Assembly: GCA_015350385.1 (NCBI GenBank)
Contig: WNKI01000005.1
Span: 1,708,664-1,772,663, forward strand
Reading direction: 5' to 3'
Length of the DNA: 64,000 nucleotides
Origin: Aculops lycopersici
Lineage: Eukaryota > Arthropoda > Arachnida > Trombidiformes > Eriophyidae
The position numbers and the translations under genes were made by a program. The notes below the pieces were generated by a model that saw only the letters and a program-made list of their open reading frames with translations, was not told the DNA's origin and did no database searches. Below are positions 1 through 9,835 of this stretch, one piece after another; position 1 is the first letter of the stretch, and each line of letters starts with the position of its first letter.

Positions 1-1
1 C

Positions 2-187
2 AGCGAATTCTTTTCGCACATAACACAACCCAGTGACCGTCTTGATTTCCCCTGCGAGCCCAATGTGAGCACGACCACACGCAAGCGGCGCGAACGCCAG
101 AAGATGGTCTCTAGTGCTTCGCTTAGCATCATCCACTTCGGCGCCGCAATGACCTTGGCCATGAAAATAGTGGGCCAAACGGAGTAA
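2..187 (+). CDS. C-terminal end of an unidentified protein (5' partial)
   Basis: An open frame enters from the left edge and ends at TAA 185-187, giving 61 residues. It contains a basic stretch (TTTRKRRERQK) and ends in a mildly hydrophobic segment with several Ala, Ile and Met residues. I do not recognise the family. That this is a real gene tail rests only on the long open frame at the edge and on a composition unlike the AT-rich spacer that follows. It could be a terminal exon, with its acceptor outside the window. Confidence 0.4.
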   Translation, partial: SEFFSHITQPSDRLDFPCEPNVSTTTRKRRERQKMVSSASLSIIHFGAAMTLAMKIVGQTE

Positions 188-2090
188 ATACAACCAGAGA
201 GCTTGAGCATGAAACGCAGATGCCTTTTCGTATTATTATTGAGGTCCGTAATATTGTTTCTTTGAGACAGAGAGAGAGAGGAGTTATAAGAATGAAAATT
301 GGTGATATTTGTTGCCATAAGCATAGACCAGTTTAGCAGTGGTAATATTTCAAGGGGTGCAAATGCAATTTACCCAAGCAAAATGGCTGGAACATTAGGG
401 CACAAAAACAGGGAGTCGAAGGAGGAGATTGCAAATGTAAAGAATGTCATCAGCAACGATGGACTCTTCATTAAACACATAATTTTCATTACAAAAGGCA
501 CATCATCGAAAGGATTGGAATTTTACGTCTCAAGAAAGAACGAGGAATAGAGTTGAACTATTTTAGAGATTGCAATAGAGCAGCAAACGTCAGTTGGCCC
601 AACGTACTAGTCAACACTAGGCATTAACCCCCGACTAATTTTTTAGTTTAGCGAAACCAACGTCAAATCGCGCGACTAGGTGACGCCGCATAGCCATAAC
701 ATCATACGACAACTAGTCTCCGGGACTCAACTAGCTGAAGCTGATTATTAATGCTGCTAATAGCTACGTTATAAGCAAGAAGCCCGTCAACTGCAGATTC
801 TATGTCGTCATTGCAACTGAACTCAACGCCATCGTCGTCATTGCCAAGTGCGCTAATCCAAACAGTCTGACTTTCTTAAACTGCAGCAGCAGCTGAAGAG
901 TCAAACGAAAGGATAGAGCAAGTAATTCGGTCGGTTGTTGAGTCGAGCCCGTCGAACAAGAGTTCTATGTTGTTCTCCTTTCTATTATCGAATTTACTTT
1001 CGGACTCAAAAACCACAAGCTCCTCGGTGGTTTCGTTCAAATTGAGTGCAAGTGAATAGATGCGTCCCATTGACTAGGAAGCACATTGCTAATTAACGTA
1101 ATCAGTGTACTAGCATGATCATGTTACAAGTTCCAATGTCGCACAGTCATCATCAGTCATCATAATCAGCGGCAATCTCTATCGAGAATCCCGAAAGATA
1201 TCACCGCTCGGATAATTCAGCACTTGCCTATACAGAGAGACGACTGCCTAGCTAAGAATTCGACTCGCCTGTCTGGCTGACGGCCGGACCAAGACATGCA
1301 ACACATGCTAAGCTACTGCCGCTATCGCTGTTGCTGTGACACTTACATTTTGTTTGCGCTATTTTTATCTCCCTCATGACCTCAGTGGTGAACTTGAATC
1401 ATGGTATTGTCTGTATCAATGACATCCAAATCAGTGAGCTACCGTAGCACCAATCATTAGAAGCCCAAAAAAGAAGAAGAAGCAGCAAAGGAGCACTAGG
1501 AGGTGAAACATTTCAAGCGCTACAAATTACATAATTGGCTTGTGTCAAGTCGCACGCTAGGAGTCGTATAGTGTCGAATGGTTGTTACTTCTAACACAAC
1601 TCTGATATCCGCCGCGTTCGAGGTACTCATCGCACTTGACTCGAGACCATCGTTGATTAGTCTCGCACGAACTCGTGCTGTTGAACCCTGATATCTGCGC
1701 GTTCGAATGTACACAAAGAGCAAACAGCAAGACGCCAAACAAACCTAAAGGATTTTGCTTTACGAAACATAAGCGCAACAAGGCTATTGTCATCATCATC
1801 ATATCCTATCATATCAGGGGCAATACTTATAGCACACAACAAAGAACACAAGTGATACTTCTAGATCTAATTACAAGTGAGCAACTGATAGTTTTAGAAC
1901 CCAAAAAACTATCAAGTCAAAGAAGGGAGTTATTGGTCAACATATCATTGTCGGATTTTTGAGGTATCTATTGAAGTTGAACTTCAAGCTTTGGGGATTT
2001 AGTCAGGCGTACAAAATTGTTGTCTTAATCTATAATTGTCGTTAACAAAAAAGAGATACTATCATAAGTAAAACCCTCAAAAGATACACA
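188..2090. other. Intergenic, no supported gene
   Basis: About 1.9 kb between the edge gene and the phospholipase gene. Short open frames exist (for example 299-550 on + and 876-1070 on -), but the first lacks an early ATG and neither resembles a known family. Local features are a short GA run near 270 and mixed-sequence AT-rich DNA. No RNA gene or transposon end is seen. The last few hundred bases probably hold the promoter and 5' UTR of the phospholipase gene. Confidence 0.5.
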
Positions 2091-3677
2091 ATGAAGCCTC
2101 TCCCAAGCCACACAAAAAGACCAAAAAATTTGGTGACCCTTATTACCATAACCGTAACACTATTAAGTCTGATAAGAAGCATTGAATCTGGATACGGCGA
2201 ATTCTCGCTAGTTCCAACAGGATGGCCACTAAGTGATGTGGTCGACGACATCGGAGGTAAAGATGACCCTAATTCCACTTCGGCCGAGTCGACGGGTTTC
2301 ACCTATCGAATTAGAAGTTTAGCCGACCGGTTGAAGCTTAGACTAAAAAGTGATGCAACAAAAAATAACAACACAGTTAGTGATGATATAAACGAGATCA
2401 ACACTGGAAAATTTAGGAAAAAGTTGAGTCCCGTAATTCTATTGCCTGGATATGGAGGCTCGCGCCTAGAGGCCAAATGGGACAAGACACAAGTGGAACA
2501 TTACTTTTGTGATTCACATTCTGACTGGACAGATATCTGGGTCAATGTCAAGCTTCTGTTACCTTACATGATTGATTGTCTCATCGAGAACATGCGACTC
2601 GAGTTTGATCATGCAACAAACACTACGCACAATACAAATGGAGTCGATGTTAGAGTTAAGGATGCTGATACAATAACTAGTGTTGAGTATCTAAACAACT
2701 TGAGGATATCGAGCTTCGCTTACTTCGCTCCAATCATTAGGAAACTTATCATGGGCTTGGGCTACAAGCGTGAGATCAACATTCGCGGCGCCCCCTACGA
2801 TTTCCGTAAGGCACCCAATGAACTCAAGGACTACTTCGTCCAACTCCGGGAAACTAGCGATCAAATCTACAAGCGCAACAACAATCAACCCATAACTTAT
2901 ATTTGTCACTCAATGGGTTGCAACAACATTCTCTACTTCCTCCAACGCCAAACGCAAGAGTGGAAAGACGAGCACGTGAAGCGAGTTATAAGCATTGCAG
3001 CCCCATGGGCAGGCTCGCTATCAGCTCTCAGGGCGGCAGCGCTAGGTGATAACTTGGGAATGCCCTACCTGTTTGATGAAACAAAACTTATCAGAGTGCA
3101 AAGATCGTTGCCTAGCACAATTTATTTATTCCCACACCAAAAAGCATTCCCAGATGCGCCACTCATCAGATCTAATGTCGGACCTTCCCCATCGAAACTA
3201 GATGATTCCAAGACTAGTAGCAACAACTCGTCTATCAGAACTACCAAGACAACGCTCAGAACTTACATGGCAGACGACTACAAGGAATTCTTCGATGCAA
3301 TCAAACATCCCGATGGATACCAAATGTGGCTTAACACTAAGGATCTTCTGGGCAACCTAGAGGCGCCTGGAGTTGAGGTTTGGTGTTTGGTTGGTCGAGG
3401 CCAGAAAACGCTAGGTAGAATGGAGTATGAGGGTGAGTTTCCGAACTCGCAAAGCGATGAGTTTTACGATGATGGCGATGGAACTGTCACCTTGCAAAGT
3501 GCCAAGTATTGTGCAGAATGGGCCAAAGAACAATCTCAACCCATCTATATAAAGGAATTCGGTATTTCGCACATGGAAATACTCAAGGATGCGCAGGTGA
3601 CTAAGTACATTGAGAGGATTTTAGATGAAGAGACTCCAATGGAGGGCAAGTTCAAAATGAGCCACGATTACGTTTGA
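2091..3677 (+). CDS. PLA2G15: Group XV lysosomal phospholipase A2 / acyltransferase (LCAT family)
   Basis: A 528-residue protein of the LCAT/LPLA2 family. This family hydrolyses glycerophospholipids and transfers acyl groups, usually in the lysosome or outside the cell. A hydrophobic N-terminal segment (about residues 10-30) looks like a signal peptide. The family opening motif VILLPGYGGSRLEAKW follows. The nucleophile Ser lies in CHSMG near residue 274, the catalytic Asp in GDGTV near residue 463 and the catalytic His in ISHME near residue 494, so the triad is complete. A Ser/Thr/Asn-rich insert near residues 365-390 lies in the segment that covers the active site in relatives. There are several N-glycosylation sites. 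The start is the first ATG before the signal peptide. A decayed second copy lies at about 27.6 kb. Confidence 0.92.
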   Translation: MKPLPSHTKRPKNLVTLITITVTLLSLIRSIESGYGEFSLVPTGWPLSDVVDDIGGKDDPNSTSAESTGFTYRIRSLADRLKLRLKSDATKNNNTVSDDINEINTGKFRKKLSPVILLPGYGGSRLEAKWDKTQVEHYFCDSHSDWTDIWVNVKLLLPYMIDCLIENMRLEFDHATNTTHNTNGVDVRVKDADTITSVEYLNNLRISSFAYFAPIIRKLIMGLGYKREINIRGAPYDFRKAPNELKDYFVQLRETSDQIYKRNNNQPITYICHSMGCNNILYFLQRQTQEWKDEHVKRVISIAAPWAGSLSALRAAALGDNLGMPYLFDETKLIRVQRSLPSTIYLFPHQKAFPDAPLIRSNVGPSPSKLDDSKTSSNNSSIRTTKTTLRTYMADDYKEFFDAIKHPDGYQMWLNTKDLLGNLEAPGVEVWCLVGRGQKTLGRMEYEGEFPNSQSDEFYDDGDGTVTLQSAKYCAEWAKEQSQPIYIKEFGISHMEILKDAQVTKYIERILDEETPMEGKFKMSHDYV

Positions 3678-4159
3678 AGGTTCCGCAGAGTGTGAGACGA
3701 GTGGTTATGTAATTTATGTTACATAGGAACACAGCATAGTGAGTTATTGTAACCAATTGGTTGTGCGAGAATAGTAAGAACAGAGTAGATTGTTTGAATA
3801 GGTTTGTAATTAAACTTGAGTTAATTATTATTTTAAATTCCATCATCGAATCCACCTGTTGAATTTGTGAGTGTCAAATCGCTCCCGTTTCATCAAATCA
3901 CTCGTTGTGGTCATCTACTAGAGCTATCGAGAACTTCCTATTCTCCAAATGAACCAAGCTTGGTGAAATCTGAATCGAGTGCTGATAAGGAAGAGGCAAA
4001 CGTAAAATCTAGTCTACGATTCATCACCACAGTCAAACTTACTGGATTGATCCTCAGTCATTGCACATCGCGAGAAAGTAAATTAGAGTGACGCCGGAAG
4101 AAGAGGTCAGCATAATATCCAAGCTGCTAGCTAGTCAGTGATAACTTCTTTCAACTAGT
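3678..4159. other. Spacer between convergent genes
   Basis: Nearly 500 bases between the 3' ends of the phospholipase gene (+) and FDXR (-). A 74-codon open frame at 3867-4091 starts with GTG and has no recognisable domain. The stretch is most simply two 3' UTRs and spacer. Confidence 0.5.
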
Positions 4160-5644
4160 TTATTCATTTAAATTCTTGCCCCTCGCAACCTCCAGCATCC
4201 GAGTTACATCTGTAAGTTTCTCTCTTGGTTTACCTTGAATCTCGCCTAACCGCCGCTCTAGCTCGTCAATCCGAAGCCAATCATTGAAATGAACGATCTG
4301 AACCTTCTTTCGTCTGAGAATCTCCGCGATAATCTTGTGACCTAGCTTTTGGCGAGTTAGATTTGGTAAGTTGTTGGCGCTAATGTCCTGTAGGATGGTT
4401 TGTGCTGTTATCTGACTAGAATTCAAGGTGCCCGCAATGACCCCAGTTGCACCTGTCGCCAACCATCCGCTGCAATAGAGATTTGAATGCCCTTGAATAC
4501 GACCATTTGTGTTTAGAATGGCACCATGTTTGTAATCGACAGGTAGGGATTTGTCAAGCATCTGAGCTTTGTAACCAATACTTCTAATTACCAATCCGCA
4601 ATTTAGTGTCTCGATATCGTCTGTTTCCACTGGATGAGCACGCTCATCAACAAATTCTTCGGGCGTGTTAAAGAGTGTTTTCTTTAGCTCTAATTGCATC
4701 ACCCTACCTGTAGTTTTATCAGGTATGATCCGTTGCGGTTTCGATAGAAACTTGAAAACTAACTCAATGCCTTCCTCCGTCACCATATTAGATGTACCTT
4801 TGAATGATAGGTTTATCAAGAGTTCAGTTATCCTTCTCCTTTGTCTGCTGAGAGTTGAAGTATTCTCCAGCTTGAGACCTACGTCATCAAAAATACTCGC
4901 CGGCTCAATTCTAGTTTTACCTTCATTCATTCTGATCAATTCTCGCAGTTCTTTGATGGTAAAGGATACTTGCACTGGACCTCGACGCCCTATGATATAT
5001 ATCTTCTTGATTTTGCTTTGGGATAGAACCTTCTGGGCATGACTTGAAATGTCTGTTTTGTCTAAACTAGTCGGTCTTAGTAGTATTCGAGCACAATCTA
5101 ATGCAACATTACCCTGACCGATAATGCAAGCAGTATCACAGTCTAATTGTGGGTCGAGATCTTTATCATCGGGTACTCCATTGTACCATCCAACGAAGTT
5201 TCTCGCCGATATGGTATTCTTGCTGGCCTCGCCCTCAATATTGAGCAATTTATCCATTGAAGAACCATAACATAGTACTACGACATGGTAGGCATCGGCG
5301 AGATCTTCAAGGGTTAATTGTTCACCTAACCCAACATTCCCGTAAAAATCTACTCTATCGTTATTGGCGACATTTGTGAAAGAGTTTATCACGTTCTTCA
5401 CATCTGCGTGATCTGGTGCGACACCATATCTCACTAGACCGAATGGTACAGGCAATTTCTCATAAATGTCAACCTTAATCTCTGGATTCTTCAACAATTT
5501 TTGGGTTGTATAAAAACCGGCTGGTCCACTTCCAACTATAGCGACTTTAATTGAATAACATCTATTATGTAAGGCGCTGAATACTGTCGGTCCAATATGA
5601 TTTTTTGTTCCACATATTCTCGTTAAACAGTATCTGAGTAACAT
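4160..5644 (-). CDS. FDXR: NADPH:adrenodoxin oxidoreductase, mitochondrial
   Basis: A 494-residue flavoenzyme that passes electrons from NADPH to mitochondrial ferredoxin, for Fe-S cluster synthesis and, in arthropods, for ecdysteroid-making P450s. The basic, Cys/Arg-containing N-terminus suits a mitochondrial presequence. The FAD dinucleotide motif GSGPAG is at residues 38-43. An NADP-binding motif GQGNVALD lies near residue 175, followed by GRRGPVQ. The family C-terminal FAD motif with GWLATGATGVIAG is present. Length matches the family (about 460-500). It is one uninterrupted frame, transcribed downstream of MZT1 on the same strand with about 240 bases between them. Confidence 0.95.
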   Translation of the reverse strand: MLLRYCLTRICGTKNHIGPTVFSALHNRCYSIKVAIVGSGPAGFYTTQKLLKNPEIKVDIYEKLPVPFGLVRYGVAPDHADVKNVINSFTNVANNDRVDFYGNVGLGEQLTLEDLADAYHVVVLCYGSSMDKLLNIEGEASKNTISARNFVGWYNGVPDDKDLDPQLDCDTACIIGQGNVALDCARILLRPTSLDKTDISSHAQKVLSQSKIKKIYIIGRRGPVQVSFTIKELRELIRMNEGKTRIEPASIFDDVGLKLENTSTLSRQRRRITELLINLSFKGTSNMVTEEGIELVFKFLSKPQRIIPDKTTGRVMQLELKKTLFNTPEEFVDERAHPVETDDIETLNCGLVIRSIGYKAQMLDKSLPVDYKHGAILNTNGRIQGHSNLYCSGWLATGATGVIAGTLNSSQITAQTILQDISANNLPNLTRQKLGHKIIAEILRRKKVQIVHFNDWLRIDELERRLGEIQGKPREKLTDVTRMLEVARGKNLNE

Positions 5645-5884
5645 TGTTGTTTCTAGCGATGGTTTAATATAACACGAGATGCTAATCTTGTAGAATTTGT
5701 TTCAATGATCTAATGAGATTTATATGACCGATGTAAATATCCAAAGCGACTCTTTGCGAGATGAAGACCGACTGATTTGCGCACATGTTCCGTTTGGGGG
5801 AAAACACGTTGAACAGCTGACATTCGTAAGAAAACCCTCCAGGTCTCGACCTCTCGTCAGCCACTTGACAAGTACTTATCATCT

Positions 5885-6130
5885 CTACTCGCGTCGTTTT
5901 AGTTGTGTCGTTTTGGTTGTTAGCTTGAGTCTTTTTAGGAGGCCACAGTGTCCTGCTATCTGTGTCAATACTAAATGTATATCATCTGGATGGACATTGA
6001 GACGAAGAAGGTTTGCGACCACCGTCAAAGCTTCATTGTCGAAATCCACCTTCGCTGCTTGCATGAGTTCATTAATCTTCTTCAATTCTTCCCTCGTCAC
6101 AGCATTGAGATTGTTGGGTGGTTGTGACAT
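5885..6130 (-). CDS. MZT1: Mitotic-spindle organizing protein 1 (MOZART1-like)
   Basis: An 81-residue protein. The central part (about residues 12-60) matches the MOZART1 pattern: a helix with KINELMQ, then an acidic turn with DNEALTVVANLL, then NVHPDDIHLVLTQI. MOZART1 binds gamma-tubulin complex proteins and helps recruit gamma-tubulin rings to spindle poles. The length is typical (about 80). The basic C-terminal tail is not conserved in the family. The ATG at 6130 lies just before the conserved block. It probably shares a bidirectional promoter with COQ2, 278 bases away on the other strand. Confidence 0.72.
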   Translation of the reverse strand: MSQPPNNLNAVTREELKKINELMQAAKVDFDNEALTVVANLLRLNVHPDDIHLVLTQIAGHCGLLKRLKLTTKTTQLKRRE

Positions 6131-6408
6131 CTTGTTGGATGGTCTGCTGTACTCCAGGTAAGTCCTTATAGAGTAAGAGATCTAGGACTTGGAAAATTAT
6201 TGCTGATTGTGTCGCTCTGTTCTGAATGAGTGGAATGGACGCGAGTTGCAAAACAGCTCACACAGATTCTGCGTATGTTTTCTCGAGTTGGAACGAGCCA
6301 TGTGATTTTCGATTACGAGACCTTTTTGAGTGGCATGTTATCATCATGATTCTCTCTATTCTATTCAACTATTAACATGCATGAATATTTGCAATCTTCG
6401 TCAATACT

Positions 6409-7608
6409 ATGATAGCAAATATCTTTCCTCAAGCTTGTAGAAATTGCACACATATATTAAACAGATCTCATCACAAACTGTTGGCGCCCAATCTCCTCGC
6501 GTCGGGTTGCAGTAAAAATGGATCTAGCGGTTCGGCGAAACTACATTTGCTCAACAACTTCAAATCAAAAAAGACCCTCTTCAGCTCCTCGGTAGTGCTG
6601 AATAGTCGAGTTAGTGGTAGACCTGATGAGGTCGACAACCAGGACAAAAAGCGTCTACTGAGTACAGAGAAACCGCTAGTATCAAGTGGTCGGAGTAAGC
6701 CAAGATCTATCATGGAACTCATGCGATGGCATAAGCCAACCGGAACTTATTTAGCGTTGACCCCGTCCCTATGGGCTGTAGGTCTAGTTACTCCGGAGAC
6801 CATGCAATTTCCAGATCTCAAGACAATGACTATATTCACTGCAGGTGCAATAGTAGCCCGTGGAATGGGTTGCACGTTGAATGACATTCTTGATAGAAAA
6901 TATGACCGACTAGTCGAAAGGACCAAGATGAGACCAATAGCATGTGGTGATATATCGACCAAAGAGGCATTGGTATACCTGAGCATTCAATCTCTTGTTG
7001 GTCTCTATATCTTGTGCTTGAACAACTTAGCCGTGATCAAGTTAGGGCTTTTCAGCGGCATCATGATTGCATCTTATCCCCTATTCAAGAGATTCACAAA
7101 TTGGCCACAAGCCATGCTGGCCTTAACAATGAATTGGGGTGTCCCAATGGGTTACGCCGCTATTGTAGGCTCTGTTGGCTTAGGCGATCTTACAACTTTA
7201 TTACCCATCTATTTAGGTGCTATATCATGGACACTGTATTACGACACTATCTATGCTCACCAGGATAAAACTGACGACATGTTTATTGGAGTCAAATCGT
7301 CGGCCCTGGCTTTGGGCACTTCTGGTACAAAAAAGTTCCTAAACTTGACTGCCAGCACAATGTTAACCAGCTTGGCGGTATCCGGCTATATAACAGGCCA
7401 ACTCTGGCCATACTATCTAGCTATAGCATCGACTAGTCTGTATCATTTTAAGCAGGTTGAAAGTCTGAATCTCGATGATACCGCCGATTGTTGGAAGGCA
7501 TTTGATGAGCAAAAGTATGTAGGTTTTGTCATTCTAGTTGGTATTCTAGTCAGTGTTGCTTTGAAAGCCAGAGAGGGCAAGACATCTGGCAAGGATATAA
7601 CTCAGTGA
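6409..7608 (+). CDS. COQ2: 4-hydroxybenzoate polyprenyltransferase, mitochondrial (ubiquinone synthesis)
   Basis: A 399-residue UbiA-family membrane enzyme that joins the polyprenyl chain to 4-hydroxybenzoate in coenzyme Q synthesis in the inner mitochondrial membrane. About 100 basic, Ser-rich N-terminal residues form a long presequence. The membrane domain follows, beginning at about MRWHKPTGTYLALTPSLW. The first prenyl-diphosphate motif NDILDRKYDR starts near residue 158. The second is YDTIYAHQDKTDD near residue 280. Several hydrophobic helices complete the fold. Length and motif order match the family. No intron is needed. Confidence 0.95.
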   Translation: MIANIFPQACRNCTHILNRSHHKLLAPNLLASGCSKNGSSGSAKLHLLNNFKSKKTLFSSSVVLNSRVSGRPDEVDNQDKKRLLSTEKPLVSSGRSKPRSIMELMRWHKPTGTYLALTPSLWAVGLVTPETMQFPDLKTMTIFTAGAIVARGMGCTLNDILDRKYDRLVERTKMRPIACGDISTKEALVYLSIQSLVGLYILCLNNLAVIKLGLFSGIMIASYPLFKRFTNWPQAMLALTMNWGVPMGYAAIVGSVGLGDLTTLLPIYLGAISWTLYYDTIYAHQDKTDDMFIGVKSSALALGTSGTKKFLNLTASTMLTSLAVSGYITGQLWPYYLAIASTSLYHFKQVESLNLDDTADCWKAFDEQKYVGFVILVGILVSVALKAREGKTSGKDITQ

Positions 7609-7655
7609 GATTTCGACTATTTGATTAAATGGAACTATTATATTGAAATTGTCCA

Positions 7656-8037
7656 CTATTCTATCTTCGCTATTTCTTCTATAGCCTTGAGTTTTGTTTC
7701 TCGCTTGAAACCTCGCGACTCATCCTCAGGTTTTTGTAGCATATTGATTACATTTGAGCGTTTTGCTCTCTCGAAATCTTCCTCGTATACTATCTCAGGT
7801 ATTGGATTTTGCGGCGGCAACTCCCTTTCACTGGATGGTTCTACGAACGGAGGATACTTCTTATAAACATTGTACCATATCGGCACATCCTTGACCGCAC
7901 CTGTCTCTAGTAAGCCTGTCATTCTATGAAGGTTGTCAGTAATTGAAAATTTGTTTTCAAGATTTTGGATGAGGTTAGGATCATCTAGCTTACCTTGAGA
8001 ATATATTTGCAATATTATGTAGTTTGCTACCGGCCAT
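7656..8037 (-). CDS. MRPS23: Mitochondrial ribosomal protein S23 (two exons)
   Basis: The CDS is complement(join(7656..7923, 7994..8037)), 103 residues. Exon 1 encodes MAGSKLHNIANIFSR, close to the known MRPS23 N-terminus, and ends CTCAAG before GTAAGC. The 70-base intron (7924-7993) has a branch-like CTGAC and ends in CATAG. Exon 2 continues RMTGLLETGAVKDVPIWYNVY, the conserved core of this small-subunit protein, followed by a PPFVEP motif and an EDFERAK helix. The raw open frame reads through the intron and would give a wrong 142-aa protein with a false N-terminus. The gene converges with COQ2, whose stop lies 48 bases away. Family identity is from recalled sequence patterns. Confidence 0.85.
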
Positions 8038-8319
8038 GTTCTTCGATTCAAACTTTTATCGAGGATTGAGGAGAAAGTAATCAAGTTTTGGTTTGTGGAA
8101 CAGCGTGTTTGTTTTGAACTCTACGCTCGTTCATACATGTAACATCGAATTTCTTCACTCACATGGTTTCGTTTACATGATGCACGATACAACTCAAGCC
8201 GAATTCGACCCCTCGAGATTCTCCCAATGCAACTAATCAAATTATTAATTATGTAATCAAAGGAGCCAATGAGAAGATATTGATAAAACATAAGCATCAG
8301 TGAAAGCCACCGAAAAATA
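8038..8319. promoter_or_regulatory. Divergent promoter region, MRPS23 / ALG14
   Basis: The 282 bases between the starts of MRPS23 (-) and ALG14 (+) must hold both promoters. No TATA box is evident. An antisense open frame crosses it (8121-8546) but looks like a shadow of ALG14. Confidence 0.4.
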
Positions 8320-8883
8320 ATGGTCGACATCATGGTTTTGTTCGGCTCAGGCGGCCACTCGACGGAGATGTTGATGCTCATAGAGAACGCAAAATTGAAC
8401 ATGAAGTTAAATCTGAGCGAAATTAATAAGGTGATCTGTGTTGTTAGTGATGATGACAAACTTATCAAGAGCAAGATTGAGCAGCACTTTGATGTTAAAA
8501 CAAAGAAGCAAAAAATAGAAACTGTTGCCATGAGAAGACCTCGCAAAGTTGGTCAGTCATTTTTGTCCTCTGTTTGGACAACAATAATGGGTCTCATCAA
8601 CTCGATCAACATTGTTTTGAACTACAAGCCGAAGCTTTGTTTAACAAACGGACCTGCGATAAGTGTAACTATTTCAATAGCGATAAGATTTTTGCAACAT
8701 CTATCATTGAGACGACAGCGGGACTGTCGTATAATTTATATTGAGAGTTTTTGTCGAACAAAAAGTTTATCTTTATCGGGTAAGCTAATTTATCACCTGC
8801 GACTCGCGGACGAGTTTTATGTCCAATGGCCAGCCTTGCAAATCCGGTACCCGAGAACTGAATACAAAGGTCTATTAGTATAG
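8320..8883 (+). CDS. ALG14: ALG14, UDP-GlcNAc transferase subunit of N-glycan synthesis
   Basis: A 187-residue protein of the ALG14 family. ALG14 anchors ALG13 at the ER to add the second GlcNAc to dolichol-PP-GlcNAc. It opens at once with VLFGSGGHSTEMLML, the conserved glycine-rich loop. Later conserved parts are TNGPAISVTI, IYIESFCRTKSLSLSGK and a FYVQWPALQIRYP block near the C-terminus. Relatives usually have an N-terminal membrane helix before the SGGHS loop. Here the ATG is only a few codons ahead of it and an in-frame TAA lies at 8284, so the anchor is absent unless an upstream exon supplies it. Confidence 0.88.
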   Translation: MVDIMVLFGSGGHSTEMLMLIENAKLNMKLNLSEINKVICVVSDDDKLIKSKIEQHFDVKTKKQKIETVAMRRPRKVGQSFLSSVWTTIMGLINSINIVLNYKPKLCLTNGPAISVTISIAIRFLQHLSLRRQRDCRIIYIESFCRTKSLSLSGKLIYHLRLADEFYVQWPALQIRYPRTEYKGLLV

Positions 8884-8937
8884 ACTAATAATATGTTAAA
8901 TTTGATAAATTCGATACGCATTCCATGGCTATCCTAT

Positions 8938-9492
8938 CTATGCTCCAATTATTGGTGTCTCTTCTAATTCTCGTAGTTCCTCTTTGTATTTCTCAAGAAC
9001 AGAGTCTTTGAAGTATAAATATTTGTCATCGACATCTTCACTAATGGTGAAAGTGACTCCTGGTGGTGAGGTCGCATGGATGTAGTCAATCAGGATATTC
9101 AATTTTGTAGTAAGGGCACTTTTCATCATGATGTTCCGCTCGTATAACTTGAGTTTGTGGGTTTGATTTATGGCAGTGGATCTATGTGCTAGGATATCGA
9201 GTTGTATATCGTGATGTGGTCCTGAGTAAGCATTGATCACGTTGAACTTCATGCCGTTCATAACCCGGTGTAGATAGCTTTGATACTTCTCTAAAACTGT
9301 GAAGTCGTAACCTTTGAGCTGCAGATTTAGTTTATCATAATAACCGGTCTTCGGTCTGAGTTCTTCCAAGTAGGCAGGTTCTAGAACATCTGGCTTGAGA
9401 GTGTGAGTTATCGATCTTGGGCTTTGAAATAATAATTTATTGCATCTTCGTGTTTCTAATAAGGCCTTCCTAGATAACTGAATATACGCCAT
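8938..9492 (-). CDS. MRPL48: Mitochondrial ribosomal protein L48 (uS10-like fold)
   Basis: A 184-residue protein. The middle (about residues 50-165) matches the S10-like domain of mL48: YDKLNLQLKGYDFTVLEKYQ, an HRSTAINQTHKLKLYERN segment and a SPPGVTFTISED block. MRPS10 shares the fold, but the GYDFTVLEKYQSYLHR wording is closer to L48. The N-terminus is basic and Arg/Ser-rich, as expected for mitochondrial import. One exon. The ALG14 stop lies 55 bases away in convergent orientation. Confidence 0.8.
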   Translation of the reverse strand: MAYIQLSRKALLETRRCNKLLFQSPRSITHTLKPDVLEPAYLEELRPKTGYYDKLNLQLKGYDFTVLEKYQSYLHRVMNGMKFNVINAYSGPHHDIQLDILAHRSTAINQTHKLKLYERNIMMKSALTTKLNILIDYIHATSPPGVTFTISEDVDDKYLYFKDSVLEKYKEELRELEETPIIGA

Positions 9493-9835
9493 TTGAATCC
9501 AAATGAAATGAATACTGTAATTGATTGAAAGAATTGTCGAAATTGCAATAGTAAGTTCAACAATATTCTAGATATGTATCAAAACAACATAAACATTCAT
9601 ACTTGGATTGCACTGAAACTCCACGTGCGAATCGCCTCAATGTGCGATCCTCTTCGAATGGAGGGCGCGAGCTACAGGGAACGCACTTGCTAAAAGTATC
9701 CGAAGACCATGCGCGATGCATTGTAACAAAGTGATATTCTTATCATAATTTTCATAAGATATCAAAGGAGACAAAAGTATTATATTATACCAAGTTAAAC
9801 TTTGTTAACTACAATGTTGATTGTAACAGCAGATA
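9493..9835. promoter_or_regulatory. Divergent spacer between MRPL48 and gephyrin
   Basis: 343 bases between two divergent start codons, AT-rich near both genes with a more GC-rich middle. It presumably carries both promoters. No TATA box with a fitting initiator is obvious. Confidence 0.4.

Noticed and set aside
299..550. 83-codon open frame on + near the left edge
   Set aside because: It begins with TTG, the first ATG is late, and there is no recognisable domain or signal peptide; likely chance in AT-rich spacer.
876..1070. 64-codon minus-strand frame beginning MGRIYSLALN
   Set aside because: Somewhat protein-like, but short, isolated, and without any family match or promoter; not enough to call a gene.
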